Positions 25,041 through 32,706 of a stretch of DNA of 42,652 bases are shown here, piece after piece. The position numbers and the translations under genes are program-made. Under the pieces are notes generated by a model. That model was given only the letters and a program-made list of their open reading frames with translations. It was not told the origin of the DNA and made no database searches. The first letter of the stretch is position 1, and every line of letters begins with the position of its first letter. The DNA is from a virus, in the IMG/VR virus record IMGVR_UViG_3300029787_000104, positions 1 through 42,652 of that record; one strand, written 5' to 3'.

Positions 25041-25796
25041 TTAAATATTAGGATAATACGTCTTAGGTGTAATATATGTACTAGACGCTGATCCATCCTC
25101 CGCTAATGCTCTTGCTAATTCATCTTCATATAATAATTTTTGAGTTTGAATTCTATCTGGAGCATATTTTTGTGCTAAATAAAAAGATAAACCTGTAACC
25201 ATACAAGGTAAAAATCTAAAAGGTGCATCGGTTGCATCTGTGTAAGTTCCGTCTACATCTTGTATTCTTTTAATATAATAAATGTGCATGTCTTTAGCTG
25301 CATTTGAAGCATCAGCTGTTGGATAAACACTAATACTTACATGATCTATAAATCTTTGAACCCAATATTGATTTGGTGTTCCTTGAGAAAGTTTATTTGA
25401 AAATCCTGCATAAGTGGATCTGTCAACTTTTGTCATGGGTGTATCTGATTGAGTGGTTTGAGTTCTATTAGTTCTTAGTTGAGCTTCTAAAACATCAGTT
25501 ATTCCGTAAATTCCATTTGTGGGTGTAGTCGTAGCACTCGTCCCATCAGTTGCTGTACGATAAAATTTGTATTCAGTTTGTCCTTGAATTAAATCAATAT
25601 TTGTTTCACCTATTTCCCAATAGTGAATTCCTCTATTACCCCATTCAGATAATAAAAGATTTAAAGATCTTCTAGCATTTTTTAATTGATATCCAGAAGT
25701 TCCCTGCATACCAATTCTTTCATAAGCTTCTTCAATTAAATCATCAATTGCAAAATTCTTATCAAAAGTATATGTGCCGGAAGTCGTATTAGCCAT
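25041..25796 (-). CDS. P22 gp4-like tail accessory factor / head-tail connector (251 aa)
   Basis: The N-terminal helical region IDDLIEEAYERIGMQGTSGY then QLKNARRSLNLLLSEWGNRG (residues 17-56) is the signature of P22 gp4-type connectors. A beta domain follows, then a C-terminal helical part FLPCMVTGLSFYLAQKYAPD. It should bind beneath the portal and receive the gp10-like nozzle encoded at 16461-18617. Strong AGGAGG site. Confidence 0.75.
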   Translation of the reverse strand: MANTTSGTYTFDKNFAIDDLIEEAYERIGMQGTSGYQLKNARRSLNLLLSEWGNRGIHYWEIGETNIDLIQGQTEYKFYRTATDGTSATTTPTNGIYGITDVLEAQLRTNRTQTTQSDTPMTKVDRSTYAGFSNKLSQGTPNQYWVQRFIDHVSISVYPTADASNAAKDMHIYYIKRIQDVDGTYTDATDAPFRFLPCMVTGLSFYLAQKYAPDRIQTQKLLYEDELARALAEDGSASSTYITPKTYYPNI

Positions 25797-25806
25797 ACGT
25801 TACCTC

Positions 25807-26394
25807 CTATCCGTCAAACTGTATAGATAATCCAACTACTGCAGTTCCATCATATGCAAAATAAGCTCCATCTTCACATAAAATTCCATTATCTGGAATA
25901 TATGGATCTATGTCTTCTCCGCTATCTACATCAACAATTAATCTGTTAGGACCAGTAGTTGCAGAACTGTTTTTAATGAATACACGTCCAGCGCCTCCGC
26001 CAGCTACTCCATACATTCCTCTAATTCTAGTTCTTCCAGCAAAAATAGTTCCAGTAGAAGCTCCTTCTTTTACTCCAGCAGAAATGTTAGTAGTTATTGA
26101 ACCGCTCGCTGTGATGCTAGTTACTTCTGACCAAGTTCCAGCTACATCAACTGTAGTGCTATCTGGTCCAGTAGTTGCTGCGCTTGTTGCTGCATCTCCA
26201 TCTGCATTTTTTCCTACAACCGTAAAAGTTATTCCAGAATTATCTGCGCTTGAAGTTATAGTAACTGTTTGTGCATTAACCCAAGGTCCACTGTTAAGTA
26301 AAACTAAAGTCGTTGCTGTACCGGCTGCAGAAATAGCATCTGTATCTGTTCCAAAAAGTATTTGTTTACTTTTTACATTTGTTACATTTGGCAT
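25807..26394 (-). CDS. Beta-rich virion protein (195 aa)
   Basis: An all-beta protein rich in Thr/Ser/Ala, starting NVTNVKSKQILFGTDTDAIS. A Gly-rich bend (RIRGMYGVAGGGAGRVFI) lies in the middle and PNRLIVDVDSGEDIDPYIPD near the end. Likely a capsid decoration or neck protein. Family not recognised. First gene after the stem-loop at 26421-26440, with an AGGAGA site. Confidence 0.6.
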   Translation of the reverse strand: MPNVTNVKSKQILFGTDTDAISAAGTATTLVLLNSGPWVNAQTVTITSSADNSGITFTVVGKNADGDAATSAATTGPDSTTVDVAGTWSEVTSITASGSITTNISAGVKEGASTGTIFAGRTRIRGMYGVAGGGAGRVFIKNSSATTGPNRLIVDVDSGEDIDPYIPDNGILCEDGAYFAYDGTAVVGLSIQFDG

Positions 26395-26420
26395 TTATTT
26401 TATCTCCTATTTTAATTGCA

Positions 26421-26440
26421 TGAGCTCCCTAAGGAGCTCA
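26421..26440. terminator. Stem-loop after the 270-aa virion protein gene
   Basis: TGAGCTCC, loop CTAA, GGAGCTCA: a perfect 8-bp stem with a 4-nt loop, directly after the 26454-27266 gene. On the minus strand the stem is not followed by a T-run, so it may be a processing or stability element or a weak terminator rather than a classic intrinsic one. Confidence 0.45.
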
Positions 26441-26453
26441 CACTAATTAATTA

Positions 26454-27266
26454 TTATCTCTCCTGACAAGCAAGTATGTAATCAGTAAAGATGTCATTTG
26501 CATTTGTACCTTTGTTTTCAAGGAAAACTTTAAGTTCTAATGCGATGTCATCAGGAACAGTTGAAGCTGCCTGTGTTGCAACAATAGATCCATTTAAAAA
26601 GATCTTATATTGAACAGCTGTTTGACCTAATTCTGAACCTGCAGGTTGGAATAAGAATCCCAATCTAACAGAGTTAGAAGGTTGAGCCAAAACAGTAGCT
26701 GTTTGAGTTGGTACGCTAGAATCTTCTAAAGTGAAGCTAGTTTCAGTTGCGTTACCAGCTGTTGCTACAGTAGGTAGAGTTTTTGATACTCCAGCTCCAT
26801 TTTTTCTTGATAGAAACTGAATAGTAGTTGTGTCTTCTAAATGTGAAAACCCAATACAATCAGTAGGAACCGTAGCTGGATCAACAAATGCGTTGTCAGC
26901 AAATCCTACAAACCAGTTACCATCAGATACATCAGTTTGTGCAATTGATGTTTCATAGTACCATTTTTTACCAGAGTTGTACTGCCATACTTCTTTTGAA
27001 GATACACCAGTTATTTCTCCAGCAGCTGGGGCTGCATCTCCTAATCTTAACCATCCATGAGCATATTGTGCTAGTTGGTAATCAGAACCTCCGCCAGATG
27101 TTACATCCCAATCACTTGCATTGTAATGATGAAAGTCATTTTGGTAACAGAATTCAGCAGCAGGGTCACCTCCTATAATAAGCGGTTGTTTCATTCCGCT
27201 AAATAAAGAAGTTTTTCCTTGTTTGCCTCTTACGTTAGTTACACCAGTTGAAAAGTGTGTTGTCAT
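26454..27266 (-). CDS. Virion protein with lectin-like beta fold, probable second abundant structural protein (270 aa)
   Basis: The start at 27266 (MTTHFSTGVTNVRGK) is chosen because a GAGGAGG site lies about 10 nt before it. The frame is open to 27317 but that extension is unlike the rest. Residues 40-190 (FCYQNDFHHYNASDWDVTSG, KKWYYETSIAQTDVSDGNWF) read like a concanavalin/LamG-type beta sandwich. The C-terminal part has LELKVFLENKGTNANDIFTD. It is flanked by its own promoter (27346-27374) and a stem-loop (26421-26440), so it can be made in a separate amount. A decoration or fibre-type protein is likely; I cannot name it. Confidence 0.65.
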   Translation of the reverse strand: MTTHFSTGVTNVRGKQGKTSLFSGMKQPLIIGGDPAAEFCYQNDFHHYNASDWDVTSGGGSDYQLAQYAHGWLRLGDAAPAAGEITGVSSKEVWQYNSGKKWYYETSIAQTDVSDGNWFVGFADNAFVDPATVPTDCIGFSHLEDTTTIQFLSRKNGAGVSKTLPTVATAGNATETSFTLEDSSVPTQTATVLAQPSNSVRLGFLFQPAGSELGQTAVQYKIFLNGSIVATQAASTVPDDIALELKVFLENKGTNANDIFTDYILACQER

Positions 27267-27345
27267 ATAATCAGCGCCTCCTCGCGCCAGTTGCCTTACT
27301 AAGAAAAGAACAACCAATTTATGATTTATATATCTTAGTAATTCT

Positions 27346-27374
27346 TTTATACGCTAAATTTGTTTAGAGCGCAA
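27346..27374 (-). promoter_or_regulatory. Sigma70-like promoter for the 270-aa virion protein
   Basis: TTGCGC (27374-27369), 17 nt, TATAAA (27351-27346) on the minus strand, inside the 156-nt gap before the gene. Predicted start near 27339 gives a leader of about 70 nt. The gap contains nothing else recognisable. Confidence 0.5.
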
Positions 27375-27422
27375 GAGATCCTGTTAGATGGTTTGATTTT
27401 TCCAATGATGTAGCTCTTTGTA

Positions 27423-27632
27423 TTAAGTGGCTACTGATACTTGTGGAGCTGAATTTATAATTGCATTTTCTCTGTTTGCAATTTTAGCTTCCTCCAGCTT
27501 GATCTCGGTGATGACTTCTCTGATCTTGTCATCTATCCTGACCATGTTGAGAGTATATCTACCTTCGTTAAGGTGTTCTTGTTCCCAACTCAACTCCAAG
27601 GACTTTTTCTGTTTGTACAGGTCTTGGATCAT
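27423..27632 (-). CDS. Small helical hypothetical protein (69 aa)
   Basis: Starting at MIQDLYKQKKSLELSWEQEH, the product is a charged helical/coiled-coil protein (IDDKIREVITEIKLEEAKIA). The ATG at 27632 is preceded by an excellent AGGAGGT five bases upstream. The frame also has an ATG at 27647, which would place that site inside the gene. It overlaps the end of the 84-aa gene by 65 nt in another frame. Function unknown. Confidence 0.6.
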   Translation of the reverse strand: MIQDLYKQKKSLELSWEQEHLNEGRYTLNMVRIDDKIREVITEIKLEEAKIANRENAIINSAPQVSVAT

Positions 27633-27822
27633 ATATAACCTCCTCATAGGTTATCCATTTTCGGGAATTATCATAAAATCCCGTTGTGTCCCATTTTATA
27701 CTCTTTTCTCCTAACTTGTCAACTATAGATTGTTCTATAGCTTCTGGAGAATCCTCGCATTTTACTTGGAACTCTGTTCTATACCCATAAGCCATTATTA
27801 TAATTCGGAAATCCTTTAACAT
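27568..27822 (-). CDS. Small hypothetical protein after the capsid gene (84 aa)
   Basis: A soluble protein with GYRTEFQVKCEDSPEAIEQS and a second half WDTTGFYDNSRKWITYEEV. No family recognised. Two starts are possible, 27822 (AGGTGA 3-4 nt before) and 27795 (MAYGYRTEF, with AAGGA about 16 nt before). The first has the nearer site. It lies just after the capsid terminator, so it needs readthrough or its own promoter. Confidence 0.5.
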   Translation of the reverse strand: MLKDFRIIIMAYGYRTEFQVKCEDSPEAIEQSIVDKLGEKSIKWDTTGFYDNSRKWITYEEVIYDPRPVQTEKVLGVELGTRTP

Positions 27823-27846
27823 ATCTCACCTGTAATTCAAGATTAA

Positions 27847-27875
27847 AATGAGGCGGATTTGTGGTCCGCCTCATT
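27847..27875 (-). terminator. Intrinsic terminator after the major capsid gene
   Basis: An 11-bp perfect stem (27847-27857 with 27865-27875), 7-nt loop, whose core GAGGCGGA/TCCGCCTC is G+C-rich. On the minus strand it runs into CATTTTAATC, a short T-tract. It lies 14 nt after the capsid stop. This is the strongest terminator in the window. Confidence 0.75.
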
Positions 27876-27888
27876 AATTAGTTAGCTA

Positions 27889-28800
27889 TTACGCACCCTG
27901 ACAGCCGAAGATTCCTCTAGGGTCTGATACGCCAAATACGTATCTTTCTCTAGCTTTGAATCTTACGTTACCAGTGTCGAAATCACCTTCCATTGCTGTT
28001 TTTAACGGTGCTCTTTCGAACATTTTCATTCCATTAGGAACGTCCGTGATTAAATACCAAGAATCAGTATCAGTTAGGTAATTGTTCACTCTATAACCTT
28101 GAGGAACCATTCCCATTGATACGATAGCATTGATATCGTTATCAGCAGTTCCAGTTCTACCTTGAGACTTCATCAGTCTGTCAGCATTAAACTGGTTGTT
28201 TGCAGGAACAATCATTTTAACAGCTTTAGCTGCCACTTTTAGACCTCTTTCATCAGTCATGTTACTGATGTCGATAATCGCTTGTTCAAGCGATGTTTCG
28301 TTTAAGTCTGCTTGTGTAGATAAAGTGTTTTGGAAAGTCCCAGCAATTGTTGGGTGGGCAGTACTAAATAAAGCAACGCCGTCGCCTGAATTAAATGTAG
28401 CCGTTTGAGGTAGCCCATTTATTAAAGGTTCAACTGCTTTTACTTGTTTAGCATTTGCCATAGATCTTGCTAGCGCTTTTGTATATCTAGAAGAAATTCT
28501 ATCGTAGAGGTTGTCCTCCATAGCTTCTTCCGTGATTGCAAAGGCTAACGCCATCGTTTCCATTGTGTAACGTGCTGTAAAAGTTTCTTGTGCGTCGTCA
28601 TAAGATACGCCGGCACCTTCTGCTTTTACTTGTGCGTTTGCGAATCCAGATAACATTACTTCCTCTTCGAAAGCTCTGTCACTTGATTCAGTTACGTAGA
28701 TTTCAGATGACTGATTCTCGTAACGTTTGTACTCCAGGCCAAATAGTGCATTTAAACCTGGTTCTAGTTCTTTAACTAGCTGTGCTCGTGATATTGCCAT
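27889..28800 (-). CDS. Major capsid protein, HK97-fold (303 aa)
   Basis: The 303-aa product has the layout of HK97-type capsid proteins. An N-terminal arm (ISRAQLVKELEPGLNALFGL) is followed by TMETMALAFAITEEAMEDNL, a central helix region (YTKALARSMANAKQVKAVEP), the loop ALFSTAHPTIAG, and the A-domain tail FKARERYVFGVSDPRGIFGC. No protease or large N-terminal scaffold domain is fused; the scaffold is the separate 323-aa gene upstream. The gene has an AGGAG site and a strong terminator downstream, as expected for the most abundant virion protein. Confidence 0.9.
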   Translation of the reverse strand: MAISRAQLVKELEPGLNALFGLEYKRYENQSSEIYVTESSDRAFEEEVMLSGFANAQVKAEGAGVSYDDAQETFTARYTMETMALAFAITEEAMEDNLYDRISSRYTKALARSMANAKQVKAVEPLINGLPQTATFNSGDGVALFSTAHPTIAGTFQNTLSTQADLNETSLEQAIIDISNMTDERGLKVAAKAVKMIVPANNQFNADRLMKSQGRTGTADNDINAIVSMGMVPQGYRVNNYLTDTDSWYLITDVPNGMKMFERAPLKTAMEGDFDTGNVRFKARERYVFGVSDPRGIFGCQGA

Positions 28801-28816
28801 AGTCTATATGCTCCTA

Positions 28817-29428
28817 TTATTGTCCAGCTGTACCTTCACCAAACCACTCGCTCTGTTGAGCTACAACCACGTAAGACGCGTAAGCAGCTGTGATGTCCTT
28901 ATTGTCAGGATCATCAGCAACTCTTAAAAGTCTCCATTGGTTTGCGGTGTTAGCGATAGTACCGATAGTTAGCGTTGAACTTGATTGACCACTTGTTGTG
29001 CTTCCAGCTGCTGTTACAGTCAAACCAACGGATTTACCGATGTTTGCTTGTGTTACAGCTGCGTCTGCAGCACCAACGAAAAGTTGGAATGGAGAATCAA
29101 CAACGAACGCTGTTATATCTTCACTGTTTGCCGGAGTAACTTGGTTGTAGTAGTTCTGCCATGTTGGCTTCAAAGTTGTAGCCGCATTGTAGAACACACC
29201 ATTTAACACACCAATTGTATCATTGGTGATTGCCGCTTGTGCCGTGATTATATAACCAGGGTTAGTGTTGGCTCCACCTGGATTGTCCAGACGAACCGCA
29301 GACCCTTGATATAATGCAGTAGCATAGCCAGCATCGATTTTGTAATGTCCTTGCCCTTGAGTAGCAGGTGTTCCACCTAACTGCCCAGCAGGAATCAATC
29401 CAAAACCAGCTGTGTTTTTATTAGCCAT
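28817..29428 (-). CDS. Capsid-associated virion protein, possible head decoration (203 aa)
   Basis: Starts MANKNTAGFGLIPAGQLGGT and continues with GHYKIDAGYATALYQGSAVR, a layout I recall directly upstream of marine phage capsid genes. The rest is beta-rich and Ala/Thr-rich (FVVDSPFQLFVGAADAAVTQ). A decoration or cement protein is the best guess. An AAGGAG site precedes the start. A small stem GTCTAT/ATAGAC (29444-29461) lies just upstream in the leader. Confidence 0.65.
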   Translation of the reverse strand: MANKNTAGFGLIPAGQLGGTPATQGQGHYKIDAGYATALYQGSAVRLDNPGGANTNPGYIITAQAAITNDTIGVLNGVFYNAATTLKPTWQNYYNQVTPANSEDITAFVVDSPFQLFVGAADAAVTQANIGKSVGLTVTAAGSTTSGQSSSTLTIGTIANTANQWRLLRVADDPDNKDITAAYASYVVVAQQSEWFGEGTAGQ

Positions 29429-29503
29429 GTTATTACTCCTTGTGTCTATATCTCAATAGACGTTATATTAATCGATGATAGGGATTAACCCACGAATTCC
29501 TAA

Positions 29504-29962
29504 TTAGGATTTCTTTGTACCACCGAAGGTTACACGAGACTGCCTTTCAACATTGATTGGCATTCTCTTATCCTGCTCCTTCATAAGATCGTTTTCTACG
29601 GCGTCGCTTCGATCTTTATGACGTCTAGTCATATGATCTTGTCTTTGCTGCGCGATCTCGATTGGTACCTTCGCAAGTAGAAGGCCACCTACCCCAATTA
29701 CCCCCTTGTATCGACCTGAGTCGATGACTGGATAGTCAGTAGCATTTTCGATTTCTTCAGCCATTACTAATTCATAACCTTCTCTTAATCTTCCAGTTAC
29801 GTTTTTAATGTCTTGAAAACCTACGCTCTCTGCTCTTATCCATCTGTACCTGAATCCATCAGGTGCAGGGGGTGCATCTAGAGAAGATGGTGGAACCCAC
29901 ACTTTTGGTCTTTCAGACTTTGACCGTGTTTGGCTCGCACGAGATTTATTTTCTTTTGTCAT
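29504..29962 (-). CDS. Conserved capsid-cluster protein of unknown function (152 aa)
   Basis: Basic Ser/Arg-rich head (ENKSRASQTRSKSERPK), then WVPPSSLDAPPAPDGFRYRW and SVGFQDIKNVTGRLREGYEL, a segment I remember as conserved in marine phages. A short Gly-rich hydrophobic stretch (YKGVIGVGGLLLAKVP) and a charged helix follow. Position between scaffold and capsid genes suggests a head-assembly role. No catalytic motif seen. A 12-nt palindrome TCCTAATTAGGA (29498-29509) covers its stop codon. Confidence 0.65.
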   Translation of the reverse strand: MTKENKSRASQTRSKSERPKVWVPPSSLDAPPAPDGFRYRWIRAESVGFQDIKNVTGRLREGYELVMAEEIENATDYPVIDSGRYKGVIGVGGLLLAKVPIEIAQQRQDHMTRRHKDRSDAVENDLMKEQDKRMPINVERQSRVTFGGTKKS

Positions 29963-29963
29963 A

Positions 29964-30935
29964 TTACGCTCCTCCCGTGTTTTTTAGTTGTTTTGCGTAC
30001 TCTTCGAGTGGCACTCCTAATTTATTAGCTATTGCTACCTGTGAAGAAGTGAGTTTCACAGTTTTGCGACCGGGTTTAACGCTTCTTGAAGCTGAAGCCA
30101 CCGTCTGAACGGGCTCGGTCGAACGCTTGGTATTAGTTTTACCAAATTTATGCGGAAAGTCAACACGGATTCTTTTATCAATTTCTGCATAGTATTCATC
30201 AGTCTGTGGATCAAAACCTTCTTTATCCACTAAATCCTTATGAATCTCGAACGCGGTGAATGTCATGGCTCTATCTTGTCCAAACCATGTATTCTTTGAT
30301 GCCCAACCTTCAGCTTTAGGATCTTGAGTAGGCATTTGATTAGCAGGTTGTCTTGGTTCTCTAACATCTGCAGGTTTTGCAGGTGTTTTTGCTGCTCTAA
30401 TTTCCTTACTCTGTTCTAACTTAGCATTATCAAATGCTAGTTTAGCGATCTTTTTATTAGCTTCTACTTGAGCGTTTGCATCTCCAAGTTCAATGGCTTT
30501 TGCTAAATCTTTTTGAGCAGAATCCATTCCATCTTTAATGCTTGATTCAAACTTTTTAATATAGTCTGCATCGGTTTTTTCAAAACGTTTTTCTACGTCT
30601 TGTCTTCGTTCTTCAATCGCTCTTGCATATTCTGTAGCGGCATCTCTTTGTCTTTCCGCTTCACGCATTTTACGTGTAAGTTTAGCAATCCTCGATTGAA
30701 CGCCTTTACTATATTCTTCTAGTTTGTCATCTTCTTTTATTGGTTGTTCTTTTTTTTCTTCTTGTACATCTATTTGTGTTTCTTGTTCCGTGGTTCTTGT
30801 TTCTTCTGTCTTGGTTTGAGCAGCTTCCGGCTTGGACTCTGCTTCAGTCTCTTTGACGTTTTCTTCCGGTAAATCAACCTCGGCCCCTGGGCCAGAAGTA
30901 TCAATATCTACGGTTTTCTTTTCTTCGTCAGGCAT
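29964..30935 (-). CDS. Capsid scaffolding protein (323 aa)
   Basis: A highly charged protein: a very acidic disordered first 70 residues (Glu/Thr/Gln-rich), a long coiled-coil middle (RIAKLTRKMREAERQRDAAT through residue 200), a linker, and a basic C-terminal segment (SRSVKPGRKTVKLTSSQVAI) ending in a helix. The acidic-helical-basic pattern and its place just before the capsid gene fit a scaffold that guides procapsid assembly and then leaves. I see no protease domain, so removal may occur without cleavage. AGGAGG site present. Confidence 0.85.
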   Translation of the reverse strand: MPDEEKKTVDIDTSGPGAEVDLPEENVKETEAESKPEAAQTKTEETRTTEQETQIDVQEEKKEQPIKEDDKLEEYSKGVQSRIAKLTRKMREAERQRDAATEYARAIEERRQDVEKRFEKTDADYIKKFESSIKDGMDSAQKDLAKAIELGDANAQVEANKKIAKLAFDNAKLEQSKEIRAAKTPAKPADVREPRQPANQMPTQDPKAEGWASKNTWFGQDRAMTFTAFEIHKDLVDKEGFDPQTDEYYAEIDKRIRVDFPHKFGKTNTKRSTEPVQTVASASRSVKPGRKTVKLTSSQVAIANKLGVPLEEYAKQLKNTGGA

Positions 30936-30952
30936 AGTTTATCCTCCTATGA

Positions 30953-31396
30953 TTAATATGCGTGTAGGATATCTTTAGGATCCTTCACGGTTGCCAAAAC
31001 TTCATCTTCATTTAGAAGACGAACTTCTCCTCCTTCGATTTGAATACGCGATCCTGCGTATCTTGCAAAAACGACCCAATCGCCTTTTTTGCACCATGGG
31101 CCACTTGGATATCTCTCTTTATCCGCATAACATTGCGGGCCCATTGCCAAAACTAATCCTGTTTGTGACGCTACTTGTTGACGTTCTATAACAGATTCAG
31201 TTATTAACAATCCTCCTTTTGTTTTTTCATCCATTTTGAATGGTAAAACAAGAATTCTCCAACCTGTTGGTTGTGGTAATTTATTAGTATCTTTTGTAAT
31301 TTCTTTTTTAGGTTCTGAATTATATTTTTCTTCTAACGCTAATTTACGTTTTGGGATTTCGTTTATTGATGTCGACGATGGTTCCTTTATTGTCAT
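30953..31396 (-). CDS. GroES-like co-chaperonin (147 aa)
   Basis: The core from residue 44 reads PTGWRILVLPFKMDEKTKGG, then VLAMGPQCYADKERYPSGPW, KGDWVVFARYAGSRIQIEGG and EVRLLNEDEVLATV, matching Cpn10/GroES proteins of marine phages. KTKGGLLITESV corresponds to the mobile loop that binds GroEL. No GroEL gene is present, so it should work with the host chaperonin to fold virion proteins, probably the capsid. The ATG at 31396 has an AAGGAG site four bases before it. An upstream TTG in frame is not needed. The N-terminal 43 residues are an unusual extra extension. The gene overlaps the upstream 80-aa gene by 53 nt. Confidence 0.85.
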   Translation of the reverse strand: MTIKEPSSTSINEIPKRKLALEEKYNSEPKKEITKDTNKLPQPTGWRILVLPFKMDEKTKGGLLITESVIERQQVASQTGLVLAMGPQCYADKERYPSGPWCKKGDWVVFARYAGSRIQIEGGEVRLLNEDEVLATVKDPKDILHAY

Positions 31397-31586
31397 TTTG
31401 CTCCTTATCTTCAAGCAGGCTAGAGAGCTCCTGTTTTAATGCCTCATAGGCATTGATCTGTCCTATTATATAGTTGTATTTTTCCATATTGTCAATACCC
31501 CCAGACGTAACAACTATGGATAATTCTTGTAATCTTTTTAAGATATATCTATTAATTTTTACTATTACACTTTCTAAACTAGCCAT
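31344..31586 (-). CDS. Small helical protein (80 aa) overlapping the GroES-like gene
   Basis: Mostly helical (SLESVIVKINRYILKRLQEL, KYNYIIGQINAYEALKQELS) with a polar C-terminal tail. The central NMEKYNYIIGQINAYEALK resembles short marine phage proteins near the capsid genes. Function unknown. Its last 53 nt are read in another frame by the GroES-like gene. Confidence 0.6.
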   Translation of the reverse strand: MASLESVIVKINRYILKRLQELSIVVTSGGIDNMEKYNYIIGQINAYEALKQELSSLLEDKEQNDNKGTIVDINKRNPKT

Positions 31587-31595
31587 TAATACTTT

Positions 31596-31790
31596 CTATA
31601 ATAAACCTTTATAATATTTTCTATAACTTGGATTACTTACTTTTTTACCAGCAAGATCTCCAGAAATATAAGAACCAATATATCCTCCGTTGGCAGCATT
31701 CACAACTCCGTCTAATACTTTAGCTTGTTTAGCGTGAGCTTTAGATGCTTTTTTAAGTTTGGCAGAAACTGATTTAATTTTTTCTTTCAT
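31596..31790 (-). CDS. Small basic protein (64 aa)
   Basis: Lys-rich N-terminal helix (KSVSAKLKKASKAHAKQAKV), a Gly/Ser middle (NGGYIGSYISGDLAGKK) and an aromatic basic end (YRKYYKGLL). It is part of the run of basic proteins between portal and scaffold. The first eight residues and 25 nt across the start are identical to those of the oxygenase gene (19527-19551 against 31767-31791). A nucleic-acid-binding or virion-core role is inferred from charge only. Confidence 0.6.
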   Translation of the reverse strand: MKEKIKSVSAKLKKASKAHAKQAKVLDGVVNAANGGYIGSYISGDLAGKKVSNPSYRKYYKGLL

Positions 31791-32105
31791 TTATCTATCT
31801 GTTTTTAAAATTCTTTTAGTAAACACGTCAGCGTCTTTTTCAGCTCTTTTTACTTTTCTTAAATTTTTTGCTGAACCCACCGCAAGATCTCTACGACCTG
31901 CATCTTTAGCTTTTTTTATTGTTTCTTTAGCTGCAGCTTCTGTTTCAGCAAGGCTTCTTTTTGATTTACCCATGCCTTTAAGATTACGAACTTTATATTT
32001 TCCAATGTCAGTAGATTTAGGTTTTACGCCAGTAATAGTTTTACCTACTTTGCCTTTTCGACCAAGCATGCCAAAACCTCTTTTAGCTATACCAAATATA
32101 CCCAT
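31791..32105 (-). CDS. Basic protein with GIAKRG N-terminal motif (104 aa)
   Basis: Starts MGIFGIAKRGFGMLGRKGK, closely like MAGIGIAKRGLGLLKKFEK of the 166-aa protein and MAGYGIQIKGMGRAMMKKG of the 197-aa protein in the same cassette. The rest is Lys/Arg/Ala-rich and helical (AAAKETIKKAKDAGRRDLAV). Probably a paralogue family sharing a localisation or packaging signal at the N-terminus. Function unknown. Its start overlaps the stop of the 197-aa gene at 32105. Confidence 0.6.
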   Translation of the reverse strand: MGIFGIAKRGFGMLGRKGKVGKTITGVKPKSTDIGKYKVRNLKGMGKSKRSLAETEAAAKETIKKAKDAGRRDLAVGSAKNLRKVKRAEKDADVFTKRILKTDR

Positions 32106-32698
32106 TATTTTTTAGCTGTTTTTGCTGATTGTTTTAAAGCTTTATCGGTAACAGAACCTTTTCCAGGTTTACTTGTTCCTCTTTTTTTAGCTCTGTTCAT
32201 ATAATAGTACAGACCTTTTTTAGCAACTCTGCCATCTTTAGTTTTGTGATAGCCTTTAGGAACTCTTCCACCTTTTTTCATGCCTCTATTTAGTTCGCTG
32301 ATAACTCTTCTTTTTTCAGCTCTTCTATTAGGGTTCATTTTTTCAGAATCAATTCTACCCATTTCTTCTAACAGGTTAGCTCTGCCGCCACCCATCATCT
32401 TTGTTCTCATTCCTGGTTTAGCTTTAGGCATTAATCTTTTTCTTTTTTCATCTTTTCCTATGACAGGCGGATTACCTCTTGGTCTTGGAGCGGGTCTTGT
32501 TTTATAGTCTGATTTTCTTTTTTTTTCTACTACTTTAGCATAATCTCTAACCGTACCACCTTTTGCAAAAACACCTCTACCTTTTAAAACATCAGCTCTA
32601 GTAACTTTACCATCGCCTGTTAAATCAGGAAAAGCTTTTCCACCTTTTTTCATCATTGCTCTTCCCATGCCTTTTATTTGTATTCCGTATCCAGCCAT
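32105..32698 (-). CDS. Basic virion-cassette protein with EF-hand/dockerin-like loop and GG motifs (197 aa)
   Basis: After the GIQIKG start, residues 24-36 read PDLTGDGKVTRAD, a D-x-T-G-D-G-x-V-T-x-x-D loop like one dockerin/EF-hand calcium site (D25, T27, D29, T33, D36). FAKGGTVRDYAK and MKKGGRVPKGYH carry the shared Gly-Gly motif. The tail KKGLYYYMNRAKKRGTSKPG is basic and aromatic. I remember this combination in marine phage ORFs. It may bind metal and nucleic acid in the virion, but this is unproven. Confidence 0.65.
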   Translation of the reverse strand: MAGYGIQIKGMGRAMMKKGGKAFPDLTGDGKVTRADVLKGRGVFAKGGTVRDYAKVVEKKRKSDYKTRPAPRPRGNPPVIGKDEKRKRLMPKAKPGMRTKMMGGGRANLLEEMGRIDSEKMNPNRRAEKRRVISELNRGMKKGGRVPKGYHKTKDGRVAKKGLYYYMNRAKKRGTSKPGKGSVTDKALKQSAKTAKK

Positions 32699-32706
32699 AA
32701 AGCTCC

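Noticed and set aside
25910-26446. 178-aa plus-strand open frame opposite the 195-aa virion gene
   Set aside because: It is a mirror of a well-supported minus gene, has Pro/Val/Ala-rich content typical of antisense reading of Thr/Ala codons, and lacks a ribosome binding site.
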